This document shows, in pieces, positions 1 through 11,522 of a stretch of 64,000 nucleotides of DNA. How positions within the stretch are numbered: the first letter of the stretch is position 1; every line of letters starts with the position of its first letter. A program made the translations under genes and the position numbers. The DNA is from Lachnospiraceae bacterium (GTDB taxonomy: Bacteria; Bacillota; Clostridia; Oscillospirales; Ruminococcaceae), in NCBI GenBank assembly GCA_023664705.1, contig JAMPFE010000003.1:108955-172954 (forward strand), given 5' to 3'. A model generated the notes under the pieces. It was given only the letters and a program-made list of their open reading frames with translations. It was not told the DNA's origin and searched no databases.

Positions 1-706
<706 letters not shown>

Positions 707-751
707 GAAACGCGCGGGATATTCCCGATGATATGAAAACGAGGTAATATA

Positions 752-3700
752 ATGAGTTTTAGTGTTTTCGAGTCTATGAAAATAGGACTGGCTTCTCCCG
801 ACCAGATACGAGCGTGGTCGCACGGGGAGGTCCAGCGTGCCGAAACCATAAATTACCGCAGCCAGAAGCCCGAAAAGCTCGGTCTTTTCTGCGAGAAGAT
901 ATTCGGGCCGCAGAAGGACTGGGAATGCAACTGCGGAAAGTACAAGAGGGTGCGCTATAAGGGGAGGATCTGCGATAAGTGCGGGGTTGAAGTCACGCGC
1001 AGCAAGGTCCGCCGCGAGCGTATGGGGCATATAGAGCTTGCCGCGCCCGTTTCGCATATATGGTACTACAAGGGTACTCCGAGCCGTATCGGGCAGGTGC
1101 TTGACCTGACGCCGAAGAAGCTGGAGGAGGTACTTTATTTCACTAAATATATCGTTATCGACCCGGGCGATAAAACGGGGCTGGCGAAGAAGCAGCTGCT
1201 TACCGAGGAGGAATACAGCCAGTATGTCTCGAAGTATTCGGGCATCGATACTTTCCGCGCGGGAATGGGCGCGGAGGCTATCAAGGAGCTGCTTGCGGAG
1301 ATAGACCTCGACGCTCTCGAGCAGGAGCTGAAGGCGGAGCTGGAGACGACCTCGGCGGGGCAGAAGCAGGTGAAGCTGCTGCGCAGGCTGGACGTTATAG
1401 AGGCGTTTAAGAACAGCGGAAACCGCCCCGAATGGATGATCCTGGACGTTATACCCGTTATACCGCCCGATATTCGCCCTATGGTGCAGCTGGACGGCGG
1501 GCGCTACGCGACCTCCGACCTGAACGAGCTGTACCGCAAGGTCGTTATGAGAAACAACCGTCTTAAGGACCTGCTTTCCAAGAAGGCTCCCGACCTTATC
1601 GTGCGCAACGAGAAGCGCATGCTGCAAGAGGCGGTGGACGCGCTGATAGACAACGGCAGGCACGGAAGAGCCTATACGGGCTCGAACAACCGCCCGCTGA
1701 AGTCGCTGTCCGATATGCTGAAGGGCAAGCAGGGGCGCTTCCGCCAGAATTTGCTCGGTAAGCGCGTGGACTATTCGGGGCGTTCGGTTATCGTGGTGGG
1801 TCCCGAGCTGAAAATGGATCAGTGCGGTCTGCCGAAGGAAATGGCGCTGGAGCTGTTTAAGCCGTTTGTGCTGGACAATCTGGTGAAGAACGGCGTTTCG
1901 CCGAACATCAAGCAGGCGAAGAAGCTTGTGGAGCGCGCGGACGACAAGGTATGGGACTCGCTGGAGACCGTTATCAAGGATCACCCGGTGCTGCTCAACC
2001 GTGCGCCTACGCTGCACCGTCTGGGTATTCAGGCGTTTTCCCCGATACTTGTCGAGGGGCGCGCCATAAAGCTGCACCCGCTGTGCTGTACGGCGTTTAA
2101 CGCGGACTTCGACGGCGACCAGATGGCGGTTCATCTTCCGCTTTCGGTGGAGGCTCAGGAGGAGGCACGCACGCTTATGCTGGCGGCAAAGAACCTGCTT
2201 AAGCCCTCGGACGGAAAGCCCGTTACCGTTCCTACGCAGGATATGGTGCTCGGGTCGTACTATCTGACGATAGACAAGGCGGGCGAAAAGGGCGAGGGAA
2301 AGGTGTTCCGCGACGCGAACGAGGCTATTATGGCTTATCAGGACGGCATCATTACGATACACGCGGCTATAAAGGTGCGCATCACGAAGGATCTGGGCGA
2401 TACCGTCATTACGAGGATAGTGCCGACGACGGCGGGGCGCATTATTTTCAACGAGCATATACCGCAGGATCTGGGCTATGTCGACAGGACGGATCCCGAT
2501 CATCAGCTGGACTACGAGATAGGCTTCAAGGTGAGAAAGAAGGAGCTCGGACAGATAATCGACCGTTGCCTGAAGATACACGGCACGGCTACTACCGCGC
2601 AGGTGTTGGATAACATCAAGGCGATGGGCTACAAGTACTCGACGCGCTCGGGGATAACCGTTGCGGTGTGCGACGCGGAGATACCGCCGCAGAAGGCGGA
2701 GTTTATCAAGGAGGCGGACGAGGCTATCGCCGTGATAAACAAGAAGTTCGCGAGGGGATTTATTTCCGACAACGAGCGCAAGGAGAGCTTTAAGGCTGTC
2801 TGGGAGCTGGCTACGAAAAAGGTCTCGGCGGCGCTTACGGCGAACCTTGACCATTACAACAACATTTATATGATGGCGGACTCGGGAGCCCGCGGCTCGG
2901 ACGCGCAGATAAGACAGCTCGCGGGAATGCGCGGACTTATCGCGAATACTTCGGGCGCGACTATCGAGATGCCTATCAAGGCCAACTACCGCGAGGGTCT
3001 GAATGTCCTCGAGTACTTCATCTCCTCGCGCGGCGCGCGAAAGGGTCTTGCCGATACGGCGCTGCGTACAGCCGACTCGGGTTATCTTACGAGACGCCTT
3101 GTCGACGTTTCGCAGGAGGTCATTATCCGCGACGACGACTGCGGCACCGAAAACGGCATCGAGGTATACGAGATACGCGAGGGTGACGAGCTTGTCGAAA
3201 AGCTTGCCGAGAGACTTGTCGGGCGTTTTCTGGCGGAGGATTTCACAGCCCCCGACGGGTCGTTCACGATATCCAAGGATAAGCTGCTTACGGACAGCGA
3301 CGTGGCGAAGATAGTGAAAACGGGCGCGGAGCGCGTTAAGGTGCGCTCGGTGCTTACGTGCGAGCTGAGAAACGGCGTTTGCGCGAGGTGCTACGGCGCT
3401 TCCCTTGCGAACGGGCAGCTGATAACCAAGGGCGAGGCCGTGGGCGTTATCGCGGCGCAGTCCATCGGCGAGCCGGGCACGCAGCTTACGATGCGTAACT
3501 TCCATACGGGCGGCGTTGTCGGCGCGGAGGATATTACGCAGGGTCTGCCGCGCGTTGAGGAGCTGTTTGAGAGCCGCCACCCGAAGAACGCCGCTATTAT
3601 CACGAGAATTGCGGGGACGGTGAGGTTCGAGGAGATAAAGAAAATGCGCCACGCGGTCATTACTGCCGACGACGGGACCGAGGAGGCGTATGCCGTGCCG

Positions 3701-4366
3701 TTCGGATACCGTTTGAAGGTTCAGGACGGCGACCGCGTTGAGAAGGGAGACCCGCTGACCGAGGGCTCGATAAATCCGCCGGACGTTCTGGAGGTAAAGG
3801 GCGAGAAGGCGGTTCAGGACTACCTTATCAGCGAGGTGCAGAAGCCGTACCGCCAGCAGGGCGTTGACATCAACGACAAGCATATCGAGGTAATCGTGCG
3901 GCAGATGATGCGCAAGATAAAGGTCGTAGACCCGGGAAGCAGCTCGCTGCTTGCGGGCGCGGTCATCGGAAAGAACGAGTTTGTGGAGATATGCGACGGG
4001 CTGAAGGCGCGCGAGGCGCTCGGCGAGAGCGTTGTGATGCCGACGAGCGAGCCCGTGCTGCTGGGTATTACGAAGGCTTCTCTGGCGACGGACAGCTTTA
4101 TGTCCGCGGCGTCGTTCCAGGAGACGACGAGGGTGCTTACCGAGGCGGCTATTCGCGGCAAGACCGACCCGCTTACGGGACTTAAGGAGAACATCATCAT
4201 TGGCAAGCTCATTCCCGCGGGAACGGGTCTAAGAGCGCAGGAGGAGGCTGCCGCGGAGGCGGAATTCAAGACGGAGCAGGAGTCCTCCGAGGGGGCGGCG
4301 GGCGTTGAGCCCGAGGCTGTCCCGAGCGCGGAGACAAGCGGCAATGCGGGCGAGGCGAACGCCTGA
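752..4366 (+). CDS. rpoC: RNA polymerase beta-prime subunit
   Basis: Catalytic beta-prime subunit of RNA polymerase, 1204 residues, the usual length for Firmicutes. The N-terminal zinc-binding site (CxCG...CDKCG, about residues 60 to 80), the magnesium-binding NADFDGD motif near residue 450, the trigger-loop/bridge-helix region and a second Cys cluster ([13 protein letters not shown]) near residue 870 are all present. The ATG follows a purine-rich site (gaggtaatata). The last 45 residues form a Glu/Ala-rich tail ([20 protein letters not shown]) beyond the conserved core. It is co-transcribed with rpoB and closed by a terminator hairpin 48 bp after the stop. Confidence 0.98.
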   Translation: MSFSVFESMKIGLASPDQIRAWSHGEVQRAETINYRSQKPEKLGLFCEKIFGPQKDWECNCGKYKRVRYKGRICDKCGVEVTRSKVRRERMGHIELAAPVSHIWYYKGTPSRIGQVLDLTPKKLEEVLYFTKYIVIDPGDKTGLAKKQLLTEEEYSQYVSKYSGIDTFRAGMGAEAIKELLAEIDLDALEQELKAELETTSAGQKQVKLLRRLDVIEAFKNSGNRPEWMILDVIPVIPPDIRPMVQLDGGRYATSDLNELYRKVVMRNNRLKDLLSKKAPDLIVRNEKRMLQEAVDALIDNGRHGRAYTGSNNRPLKSLSDMLKGKQGRFRQNLLGKRVDYSGRSVIVVGPELKMDQCGLPKEMALELFKPFVLDNLVKNGVSPNIKQAKKLVERADDKVWDSLETVIKDHPVLLNRAPTLHRLGIQAFSPILVEGRAIKLHPLCCTAFNADFDGDQMAVHLPLSVEAQEEARTLMLAAKNLLKPSDGKPVTVPTQDMVLGSYYLTIDKAGEKGEGKVFRDANEAIMAYQDGIITIHAAIKVRITKDLGDTVITRIVPTTAGRIIFNEHIPQDLGYVDRTDPDHQLDYEIGFKVRKKELGQIIDRCLKIHGTATTAQVLDNIKAMGYKYSTRSGITVAVCDAEIPPQKAEFIKEADEAIAVINKKFARGFISDNERKESFKAVWELATKKVSAALTANLDHYNNIYMMADSGARGSDAQIRQLAGMRGLIANTSGATIEMPIKANYREGLNVLEYFISSRGARKGLADTALRTADSGYLTRRLVDVSQEVIIRDDDCGTENGIEVYEIREGDELVEKLAERLVGRFLAEDFTAPDGSFTISKDKLLTDSDVAKIVKTGAERVKVRSVLTCELRNGVCARCYGASLANGQLITKGEAVGVIAAQSIGEPGTQLTMRNFHTGGVVGAEDITQGLPRVEELFESRHPKNAAIITRIAGTVRFEEIKKMRHAVITADDGTEEAYAVPFGYRLKVQDGDRVEKGDPLTEGSINPPDVLEVKGEKAVQDYLISEVQKPYRQQGVDINDKHIEVIVRQMMRKIKVVDPGSSSLLAGAVIGKNEFVEICDGLKAREALGESVVMPTSEPVLLGITKASLATDSFMSAASFQETTRVLTEAAIRGKTDPLTGLKENIIIGKLIPAGTGLRAQEEAAAEAEFKTEQESSEGAAGVEPEAVPSAETSGNAGEANA

Positions 4367-4413
4367 CGGGGTTCGTTAAAATGCACAAAAAGCTTGTTTT
4401 GTAAAAAAAATTT

Positions 4414-4466
4414 AGCGGCGGTTGTCACAAAGTTTTGAAAAAAGCCTTGACAACCGCCGCTTTTTA
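4414..4466 (+). terminator. Rho-independent terminator of rpoBC
   Basis: A perfect 14-bp stem (AGCGGCGGTTGTCA at 4414-4427 with TGACAACCGCCGCT at 4448-4461) around a 20-nt loop is followed by a run of T. It sits 48 bp after the rpoC stop. Its right arm overlaps the -35 box of the next promoter. Confidence 0.85.
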
Positions 4467-4475
4467 CTGTATAAT
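4447..4475 (+). promoter_or_regulatory. Consensus sigma-A promoter of the str operon
   Basis: TTGACA at 4447-4452 and TATAAT at 4470-4475 are separated by exactly 17 bp, so both boxes match the vegetative consensus perfectly. The -35 box lies inside the right arm of the rpoC terminator. It drives rpsL, whose start codon is 82 bp downstream of the -10 box. Confidence 0.88.
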
Positions 4476-4557
4476 TTATGAATGTGTGTTAGTATATTTT
4501 TCTATAAGAGGAAATAATAATACACGGGTAATTTTATCAAGAAAGAGGTGAAAAATA

Positions 4558-4983
4558 GTGCCTACGTTTAATCAGCTTGTCCGCAAGGGACGCAAGGTCT
4601 CCACGAAGAAATCCAAGGCGCCGGCTCTCCAGAAGGGTATGAACACCCTCCACAAGGAGCAGATCGACCAGCACTCGCCGCAGAAGCGCGGAGTTTGCAC
4701 CGCCGTGAGAACGCAGACTCCCAAGAAGCCCAACTCCGCGATGAGAAAGGTTGCAAGAGTTAAGATCTCCAACGGCTACGAGGTGACGGCGTATATCCCC
4801 GGCATCGGACACAAACTGCAGGAGCACTCCGTCGTTCTTATCAGAGGCGGACGTGTTAAGGACCTCCCCGGTGTGCGTTACCACATCGTAAGAGGTACTC
4901 TCGACGCGCAGGGCGTTGACAAGAGAATGCAGGGACGCTCCAAGTACGGTGCGAAGCGTCCGAAGGCGGGAAAGAAGGCTTAA
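4558..4983 (+). CDS. rpsL: 30S ribosomal protein S12
   Basis: Decoding-centre ribosomal protein, 141 residues, with a GTG start 7 bp after a good ribosome binding site (gaaagaggtg). It has the Gram-positive insertion between the N-terminal LVRKGRK and the [16 protein letters not shown] core. The lysines of TPKKPNSA, where streptomycin-resistance changes occur in other bacteria, are wild type. It is the first gene of the str operon. A 124-bp spacer with no recognisable element other than the next ribosome binding site separates it from rpsG. Confidence 0.98.
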   Translation: MPTFNQLVRKGRKVSTKKSKAPALQKGMNTLHKEQIDQHSPQKRGVCTAVRTQTPKKPNSAMRKVARVKISNGYEVTAYIPGIGHKLQEHSVVLIRGGRVKDLPGVRYHIVRGTLDAQGVDKRMQGRSKYGAKRPKAGKKA

Positions 4984-5107
4984 GGTTTCCCGGAGGCTGA
5001 CATAGGCATTATTTTGAGATAAAATCATTGCCGATTGTTTGCATTTGCGGAAGATGAAGTGCTTTCGAGTACCTGTGAATTCATCATTTTGAAGGAGGGA
5101 AGTTAAA

Positions 5108-5578
5108 GTGCCAAGAAGAGGTAATGTCCCCAAGCGTGAGGTCCTGCCCGATCCGCTTTACGGTTCGGAGCTGGTGACGAGACTTATCAACAACATCATG
5201 CTTGACGGGAAGAAGGGCGTAGCCCAGAAGATCGTTTACGGCGCGTTTGAGATCGTTGCCGAGAAGACAGGCAAGGAGCCGCTGGAGGCTTTCGAGGAGG
5301 CAATGGAGAACATTATGCCGCAGCTCGAGGTCAAGGCGAGACGCGTCGGCGGCGCGACCTACCAGGTTCCTATGGAGGTTCGCCCCGAAAGACGCCGCAC
5401 TCTCGGCTTGCGTTGGATAACCAAGTACAGCCGCGACCGCAGCGAGAAAACTATGAAGGAAAGACTTGCAAACGAGATCTGCGACGCGCTGAACAATCAG
5501 GGCGGCGCTTGCAAGAAGCGTGACGATACACACAAGATGGCAGAAGCCAACAAGGCGTTTGCTCATTTCAAGTGGTAA
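5108..5578 (+). CDS. rpsG: 30S ribosomal protein S7
   Basis: Primary 16S rRNA-binding protein of the 30S head, 156 residues, with the family start [16 protein letters not shown] and the conserved [12 protein letters not shown] segment. GTG start after a strong site (gaaggaggga). Its stop codon at 5576-5578 is followed immediately, with no spacer, by the first heptamer of an inverted repeat that separates it from fusA. Confidence 0.98.
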   Translation: MPRRGNVPKREVLPDPLYGSELVTRLINNIMLDGKKGVAQKIVYGAFEIVAEKTGKEPLEAFEEAMENIMPQLEVKARRVGGATYQVPMEVRPERRRTLGLRWITKYSRDRSEKTMKERLANEICDALNNQGGACKKRDDTHKMAEANKAFAHFKW

Positions 5579-5679
5579 GTTAGTAACTAGAGAATAGTAA
5601 TTAGTAGTTAGTTTCAGGTGATGCAGCAGCGTCTTATTCCTTGTAACTAACAACTAATAGCTATTAAACTAGCAACTAT
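5579..5679 (+). repeat. Inverted pair of five-heptamer arrays between rpsG and fusA
   Basis: The left arm (5579-5613) reads as five 7-bp units GTTAGTA, ACTAGAG, AATAGTA, ATTAGTA, GTTAGTT. The right arm (5645-5679) reads as five inverse units AACTAAC, AACTAAT, AGCTATT, AAACTAG, CAACTAT. Thirty-one bases lie between. In RNA the arms could form an imperfect 35-bp hairpin in the str mRNA. The right arm ends 13 bp before the fusA start, next to its ribosome binding site (ggagg). Confidence 0.8.
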
Positions 5680-5692
5680 TACGGAGGATTTT

Positions 5693-7780
5693 ATGAAAAG
5701 AGACGTTTCTCTTGAAATGACACGTAATATTGGTATAATGGCTCATATCGACGCGGGTAAGACCACCACCACGGAGCGTATTCTGTTCTATACGGGCGTC
5801 AACTATAAAATAGGCGAGACCCACGACGGCGCTTCCACGATGGACTGGATGGATCAGGAGAAGGAGAGAGGCATCACTATCACCTCCGCCGCGACCACCG
5901 CGTTCTGGAAAGAGCATCGTATCAATATTATCGACACTCCGGGACACGTTGACTTCACAGTTGAGGTTCAGCGTTCTCTGAGAGTGCTTGACGGCTCTGT
6001 TACCGTATTTTGCGCGAAGGGCGGCGTAGAGCCGCAGTCCGAGACGGTTTGGCGTCAGGCAGACAACTATCACGTGCCCAGAATGGCTTATGTAAATAAG
6101 ATGGACATTATGGGCGCGAACTTTTACAACGTAGTGGACATGATGCACGACAGACTGAAGTGCAACGCCGTTCCCATTCAGCTCCCTATCGGGGCTGAGC
6201 AGGACTTTAAGGGCATTATCGACCTTATTGAGATGAACGCGGACGTTTACTACGACGACCTCGGCAAGGATATGCGCGTCGAGGAGATCCCCGCGGACAT
6301 GAAGGAGAAGGCGGAGGAATATCGGGCGAACCTGCTTGAAAAGGTGGCGGAGCTCGACGACGACCTTATGGAGCGCTACCTTGAGAACGAGGGCGCGGAC
6401 TTCACCGTTGAGGAGATCAAAAAGGCTATCCGCAAGGGCACGATCGACAACAAGTTCGTTCCCGTGACCTGCGGCACGTCTTACAGAAACAAGGGCGTTC
6501 AGAAGCTGCTCGACGCTATCGTCGACTTTATGCCGTCGCCCGTTGATATTCCGTCTATCAAGGGCGTAAACCCCAACACCGAGGAGGAAGAGGAGCGCCA
6601 CGCGGGCGACAAGGAGCCGTTCTCGGCGCTTGCGTTCAAGATAGCGACGGATCCGTTCGTCGGAAAGCTCTGCTTCTTCAGAGTTTACTCGGGCTATGTT
6701 GAGGCGGGTACGACCGTTCTCAACTCCACAAAGGACAAGAACGAGCGCATGGGTCGTATTTTGCAGATGCACTCCAACCACAGACAGGACATCGAGGCTT
6801 GCCCGTGCGGAGACATTGCGGCTGTCGTCGGTACGAAGTACACGACGACGGGCGATACGTTCTGCGACCCCCAGCACCCCATTATTCTCGAGTCTATGGA
6901 CTTCCCCGAGCCCGTTATCGATCTGGCTATCGAGCCCAAGACCAAGGCGGGTCAGGAGAAGATGGCTATCGGTCTCGCGAAGCTTGCCGAGGAGGATCCG
7001 ACCTTCAAGACCTGGACGAACCAGGAGACGGGTCAGACCATTATCGCGGGCATGGGCGAGCTGCACCTTGAGATAATCGTCGACAGACTGCTGCGCGAAT
7101 TCAAGGTGGAGGCGAACGTCGGCGCTCCGCAGGTCGCTTATAAGGAGACCATTACGGGCAACGCGGACGTTGATATGAAATACAAGCGCCAGTCGGGCGG
7201 CTCGGGTCAGTACGGTCACGTTAAGATCCGCGTAGAGCCGAACGAGAGCGGCAAGGGCTACGAGTTTTCAAACGACGTAGTCGGCGGCGCTATCCCGAAG
7301 GAGTTTATCCCCGCCGTAGACGCGGGTATCCAGGGCGCGCTGAACGCGGGCGTTCTCGCGGGCTATCCCGTTGTGGACCTTAAGGTCTCGCTGTACGACG
7401 GCTCCTACCACGAGGTGGACTCGTCCGAAATGGCGTTTAAGATCGCGGGCTCCATGGCTATCAAGGAGGCCCTCAGAAAGGCGAGCTCGATAATCCTCGA
7501 GCCGATAATGAAGGTCGTTGTCGTTTGTCCGACCGATTATACGGGCACGGTCATCGGCGACCTTACGTCGCGCCGCGGACAGATACAGGGGCAGGAATCC
7601 CGCAACGGCACGGAGCAGGTGACTGCACTCGTTCCGCTGTCCGAGATGTTCGGCTACTCCAACGACCTCCGCTCCAAGACGCAGGGACGCGGTCAGTACG
7701 TTATGGAGCCGCACAGCTATATCGAGGTTCCGAAGAATATTGCCGAGGGCATTATGTCCAAGCGCAAACAGAATGACTGA
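5693..7780 (+). CDS. fusA: Translation elongation factor G
   Basis: Ribosomal translocase GTPase, 695 residues, typical length. The G1 loop [10 protein letters not shown] is at residues 17-26, followed by RGITI (switch I), DTPGHVDF and NKMD; domains II to V follow with the conserved GxGELHLEI and [10 protein letters not shown] segments. The ATG is preceded by a ggagg site that abuts a heptamer repeat. Third gene of the str operon. The last 18 bases of the gene occur again 49 bp further on. Confidence 0.98.
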   Translation: MKRDVSLEMTRNIGIMAHIDAGKTTTTERILFYTGVNYKIGETHDGASTMDWMDQEKERGITITSAATTAFWKEHRINIIDTPGHVDFTVEVQRSLRVLDGSVTVFCAKGGVEPQSETVWRQADNYHVPRMAYVNKMDIMGANFYNVVDMMHDRLKCNAVPIQLPIGAEQDFKGIIDLIEMNADVYYDDLGKDMRVEEIPADMKEKAEEYRANLLEKVAELDDDLMERYLENEGADFTVEEIKKAIRKGTIDNKFVPVTCGTSYRNKGVQKLLDAIVDFMPSPVDIPSIKGVNPNTEEEEERHAGDKEPFSALAFKIATDPFVGKLCFFRVYSGYVEAGTTVLNSTKDKNERMGRILQMHSNHRQDIEACPCGDIAAVVGTKYTTTGDTFCDPQHPIILESMDFPEPVIDLAIEPKTKAGQEKMAIGLAKLAEEDPTFKTWTNQETGQTIIAGMGELHLEIIVDRLLREFKVEANVGAPQVAYKETITGNADVDMKYKRQSGGSGQYGHVKIRVEPNESGKGYEFSNDVVGGAIPKEFIPAVDAGIQGALNAGVLAGYPVVDLKVSLYDGSYHEVDSSEMAFKIAGSMAIKEALRKASSIILEPIMKVVVVCPTDYTGTVIGDLTSRRGQIQGQESRNGTEQVTALVPLSEMFGYSNDLRSKTQGRGQYVMEPHSYIEVPKNIAEGIMSKRKQND

Positions 7781-7829
7781 TTTTCTCGGTCAAGTTGACT
7801 TGATTGCGCTTCGCAAACAGAATGACTGA
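7763..7829 (+). repeat. 18-bp direct duplication of the fusA 3' end
   Basis: CGCAAACAGAATGACTGA is present at 7763-7780 (the last codons and stop of fusA) and again at 7812-7829. The second copy lies two bases before a five-heptamer array. It looks like a scar of a small duplication or insertion next to the repeat. Confidence 0.85.
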
Positions 7830-7831
7830 CG

Positions 7832-7866
7832 ACAGTTGACAGTGAATAGTTGACAGTTGAAAGTTG
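7832..7866 (+). repeat. Single five-heptamer array between fusA and tuf
   Basis: Five 7-bp units: ACAGTTG, ACAGTGA, ATAGTTG, ACAGTTG, AAAGTTG. No inverse partner array is visible in this spacer. The units are nearly identical to those in the element at 14035-14195. Confidence 0.8.
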
Positions 7867-7899
7867 TTGATATAATTTGCGGAATATTGAGAAAACCAC

Positions 7900-7928
7900 T
7901 TGATTTTTTCCGCATATTATGGTAGAAT
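7900..7928 (+). promoter_or_regulatory. Probable promoter of tuf
   Basis: TTGATT (7900-7905) and TAGAAT (7923-7928) with 17 bp spacing, 62 bp before the tuf start. This would let tuf be transcribed independently of the rest of the str operon. Confidence 0.6.
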
Positions 7929-7990
7929 ATTACTGTAAACACTTATTTCGGGCAAAACGCCCAAATTGCCTATTAAAGGAGGAAACACCA

Positions 7991-9226
7991 ATGGCTAAGG
8001 AAAAATATAATTCCACGAAACCCCACGTTAATATCGGTACCATCGGTCACGTTGACCATGGTAAGACCACTCTGACCGCGGCTATCACCAAGTGGCTCGC
8101 GCTGAAGGGTCAGGCTAAGTTCGAGGCTTATGATATGATCGATAAGGCTCCCGAGGAGAGAGAGCGCGGTATCACGATCAATACCGCTCACGTTGAGTAT
8201 GAGACCGACAACCGTCACTACGCTCACGTTGACTGCCCCGGTCACGCCGACTATATCAAGAACATGATTACGGGTGCGGCTCAGATGGACGGCGCTGTGC
8301 TCGTTGTTGCGGGTACCGACGGTCCTATGGCTCAGACCAAGGAGCACATTCTGCTTGCGCGCCAGGTTGGCGTTCCCGCAATGGTCGTATTTATCAACAA
8401 GTGCGACGATGCGGGCGAGTACGACGCCGCTACGGGCGAGTACAACGACCCCGACGAGATGCTCGAGCTGGTTGAGATGGATATCCGCGGCGAGCTTTCC
8501 GATAAGGGCTTCCCCGGCGACGATATCCCGATTATCCGCGGCTCCGCTAAGGTTGCTCTGGATTCCGATTCCAAGGACCCCGACGCTCCCGAGTATGTTT
8601 GCATCAAGAAGCTGATGGAGGCTATCGACAACTACATTCCCGCTCCCGAGAGAGACGAGAACAAGCCCTTCCTGATGCCCGTTGAGGACACCATGACCAT
8701 TACGGGCCGCGGCACCGTTGCTACGGGTCGTGTAGAGCGCGGCGTTGTAAAGGTAAACGATACCGTTGAGATCACGGGTCTGGTTGACGAGCCCAAGAGC
8801 ACGGTTGTTACGGGTCTCGAGATGTTCAGAAAGACCCTCGACGAGGCTGTTGCGGGCTACAACATCGGCGCGCTGCTCCGCGGCATCACCCGCGACCAGA
8901 TCGAGCGCGGTCAGGTTCTCTGCAAGCCCGGCTCTATCCACCCGCACACCAAGTTCAGCGGTCAGGTTTACGTTCTTAAGAAGGAAGAGGGCGGCCGTCA
9001 CACTCCGTTCGTTTCCAACTACCGTCCGCAGTTCTTCTTCAGAACCACAGACGTTACGGGCGTTATCACGCTGCCTGCCGATAAGGAAATGTGCATGCCC
9101 GGCGATAACGTTGTAATGGACGTTGAGCTTATCACTCCTATCGCAATTGAGGAGGGTCTGCGCTTCGCTATCCGCGAGGGCGGCAAGACCGTAGGCTCGG
9201 GCGTTGTTACCAAGATTAACGCTTGA
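7991..9226 (+). CDS. tuf: Translation elongation factor Tu
   Basis: GTPase that delivers aminoacyl-tRNA, 411 residues. The start is the ATG at 7991, 7 bp after aaaggagg; an upstream in-frame extension lacks support. G1 [28 protein letters not shown] and NKCD are intact. Compared with E. coli EF-Tu (about 394 residues) it carries about 11 extra residues right after NKCD (a Tyr/Asp/Gly-rich loop) and about 5 more after RGSAKVAL, both in the G domain. Last gene of the str operon, followed by a terminator. Confidence 0.98.
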   Translation: MAKEKYNSTKPHVNIGTIGHVDHGKTTLTAAITKWLALKGQAKFEAYDMIDKAPEERERGITINTAHVEYETDNRHYAHVDCPGHADYIKNMITGAAQMDGAVLVVAGTDGPMAQTKEHILLARQVGVPAMVVFINKCDDAGEYDAATGEYNDPDEMLELVEMDIRGELSDKGFPGDDIPIIRGSAKVALDSDSKDPDAPEYVCIKKLMEAIDNYIPAPERDENKPFLMPVEDTMTITGRGTVATGRVERGVVKVNDTVEITGLVDEPKSTVVTGLEMFRKTLDEAVAGYNIGALLRGITRDQIERGQVLCKPGSIHPHTKFSGQVYVLKKEEGGRHTPFVSNYRPQFFFRTTDVTGVITLPADKEMCMPGDNVVMDVELITPIAIEEGLRFAIREGGKTVGSGVVTKINA

Positions 9227-9250
9227 TTGCCGAACGAATGAAATAAAGAT

Positions 9251-9284
9251 TTGCCGCTGTACGAAGGTGCAGCGGCAATTTTTA
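9251..9284 (+). terminator. Terminator after tuf
   Basis: Stem TTGCCGCTGTA / TGCAGCGGCAA (9251-9261 with 9268-9278, one G-U pair) with a 6-nt loop and a T run. It overlaps the end of the convergent helicase gene. Confidence 0.85.
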
Positions 9285-11522
9285 TTCGATAAATTCCAAC
9301 TCGTCGGCGTCGAGATAGTCCTCGATGTATTGCTTGGTGAGCAACTGCCGAGGGATGTAGTCGTTGAATTTTCCCGCGATCTCGCAGTTTTCGGGGATAC
9401 GGAACGAATATTTGTCCGCGCCGCGCCGCTTGATGTCGTTCAGCGCGGCGATGAGCGCGTTTTTGCCCATATCCGTCTGCACCTCGATGCAGACGGGAAT
9501 GTAGCGCTGAAGCCACACGTTCGCTTGAAAGCCGCGTTGGCGCAGCGCGTACAGCAGTGCCATTGTGCCGCGCGTCCCGAGAAACGGGAACACAGCGAAA
9601 ACCGTCTCGGAGAGCGGTATAACTATCCTCTCGCCCTCGGACACGGCGCCGCCCGCAAGCTCGTTTCCGCTTGTCGTTTCGCCGCTCATCGACGCGTTTC
9701 GGCAGAGCCGCCGAATGTCGTCAAGGCGCTTCTGCGCGCTCTCGTCGAGGAACGCGTATTTCTCGTCGCTGCGGAGCAGCTCGAGCATTTTCTTCATCAC
9801 TTTGGTGTGGACGTATTCGTTGCCCGTGTCCGTCCACATATTCGCGGAAATGCCCTCGATTTTTTTGACGTAGATAGTCGTCTGCTTTTTGTCGAGCTCC
9901 GTGACCTCCCACGCCTGCCCCGCCAGCGCGAACTGCGAACGCGGCGGGAACGGGTTCTGGACCGTGCCGATTATCTCCGCGGAGGCGCCGTTTCCCGCGC
10001 TGCTGCGCACGGTGTACTCCACGGGCACCGAGAACACCGCAAGAAACTCGTAGCTGTTGACGGCGGCTTCGCCCTTTTCGCCTATCATCAGCCCGTCCTC
10101 GCCGCGCTCGAGATGCCCGTTCTCCAGCATATGCCGCAGGAGCAGCAGATAGTCGTCCTTGGAAACATATCGGAACACCGACAGCGTGAGCACCTGCCGC
10201 GCGAGCTCCTTCGGCTGCACGGAGCCGCTCGCCGCCAGTATCGACATGGTTTGGTGGTACAGCAGGCTGTATGGCAGCTTCGGCAGGTACATGGGCTCGA
10301 CCCACTTTTCGCGCGTGTACAGCAGTATCATTGCCGCGCACATCACAAAGTCCCAATTTATCTCCTTGTAGAACGTGTTCGGCGGCAGGCTCATATCCCA
10401 GCGGAACGCGAAGCGCATTTCGCCCGCCGCGTCGCCGCGCCGACCCGTTCTGCCGAGGCGCTGCACGAGCCCCGATACCGTGAGCGGACAGCCCGTCTGG
10501 ACTATGCGCTCCAAACGCCCGAGGTCGATGCCGAGCTCCAGCGTGACCGTCGCGCCCGTGCAGACGGGCAGCTCGCCCGACTTCATGCGCTTCTCGGCGA
10601 ACTCGCGCAGCGCGGGGGAGACGTTCGCGTGGTGCACCAGATAGCAGTCGCCGCCGCGGTTTTTCTCGGAGAGCCGCTTCATATGCGCGATGTTCTCCTC
10701 GACCTCGCCCTTGCTGTTGGAGAACAGTATGCAGCGCTTGGCGCGCGTGCTCTCGTAGAGATACTCGTAGTAGCGCTCCAGCAGCGTTTTGCTGTCGGAG
10801 TTGGGTATCTTTTCGGCTATCGGGAAGAACCTCACCGACAGGCGTATCTTGCGGCTTTTGTCGCGGACCTTCGGGGTGTTGCAGGGCGCGTTTGTGCCCA
10901 TGCAGAGCCATTTTTCGGCATTCGTGCAGTCGCCGAGAGTTGCCGAAAGCCCTATTCTCCGCGGAACAAAGCCGATTATCCGCTGCAAACGCTCCAGCAC
11001 CGACAAAAGCTGCAAGCCGCGGTCGTTGTCCATAAAATAGTGCACCTCGTCGATGATGACGAAACGCAGGTCGGAGAACAGGCGGTAGGCGTTCGCGCTG
11101 TTGCGCATAAGCAGGCTCTCGAGGCTCTCGGGGGTGGTCTGCATTATGCCGCGCGGGTTTTTCACGAGCTTCTTTTTCGCGGCGGGAGACGCGTCGCCGT
11201 GCCATTTCGTGACGGGGATGTCCGCTTCCTCGAGAAGCTCCTCGAGGCGCTCGAACTGGTCGTTTATCAGCGCCTTCAGCGGCGAGACGTACAGCGCCCC
11301 GACGCTGCCCGACGGGTTCTCCCAGAGCTGTGTTATCACGGGCAGGAACGCGGCTTCGGTCTTGCCGCTCGCCGTTCCCGAGGTCAGCAGGAGATTGTCC
11401 TCGGTGTCGAAGATTATCTCCGCAGCCGCGACCTGTATGTCGCGGAGCTCCTCCCACTTGTTGCGGTAGATGTAGTCCTGTATGAACGGCGCGAGGCGGT
11501 AAAATACGCTGTTTTGGCTCAT
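9282..11522 (-). CDS. Lhr-like / BrxHI-like DEVH-box superfamily 2 helicase
   Basis: ATP-dependent nucleic-acid helicase, 746 residues from the ATG at 11522. Walker A SGTASGKT is at 48-55, the DEVH box at 158-161, SAT at 193-195 and motif VI QRLGRTGRRGD at 354-364, so both RecA lobes look active; a long C-terminal part follows. The start is chosen because ATGA overlaps the stop of the small gene upstream, implying translational coupling; an in-frame extension to 11597 lies inside that gene. It is the last gene of a minus-strand operon that begins with a BrxD-like ATPase. BrxD and BrxHI are the pair added in type 2 BREX phage-defence loci; the assignment here rests on motifs and pairing, not on a search. 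It could be a general Lhr-type helicase. Confidence 0.75.
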   Translation of the reverse strand: MSQNSVFYRLAPFIQDYIYRNKWEELRDIQVAAAEIIFDTEDNLLLTSGTASGKTEAAFLPVITQLWENPSGSVGALYVSPLKALINDQFERLEELLEEADIPVTKWHGDASPAAKKKLVKNPRGIMQTTPESLESLLMRNSANAYRLFSDLRFVIIDEVHYFMDNDRGLQLLSVLERLQRIIGFVPRRIGLSATLGDCTNAEKWLCMGTNAPCNTPKVRDKSRKIRLSVRFFPIAEKIPNSDSKTLLERYYEYLYESTRAKRCILFSNSKGEVEENIAHMKRLSEKNRGGDCYLVHHANVSPALREFAEKRMKSGELPVCTGATVTLELGIDLGRLERIVQTGCPLTVSGLVQRLGRTGRRGDAAGEMRFAFRWDMSLPPNTFYKEINWDFVMCAAMILLYTREKWVEPMYLPKLPYSLLYHQTMSILAASGSVQPKELARQVLTLSVFRYVSKDDYLLLLRHMLENGHLERGEDGLMIGEKGEAAVNSYEFLAVFSVPVEYTVRSSAGNGASAEIIGTVQNPFPPRSQFALAGQAWEVTELDKKQTTIYVKKIEGISANMWTDTGNEYVHTKVMKKMLELLRSDEKYAFLDESAQKRLDDIRRLCRNASMSGETTSGNELAGGAVSEGERIVIPLSETVFAVFPFLGTRGTMALLYALRQRGFQANVWLQRYIPVCIEVQTDMGKNALIAALNDIKRRGADKYSFRIPENCEIAGKFNDYIPRQLLTKQYIEDYLDADELEFIE

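Noticed and set aside
5669..7219. Long minus-strand open frame opposite fusA, and similar ones opposite tuf, rpoC and rnfC
   Set aside because: They mirror strongly biased codon use in highly expressed genes; no ribosome binding sites and no known protein motifs.
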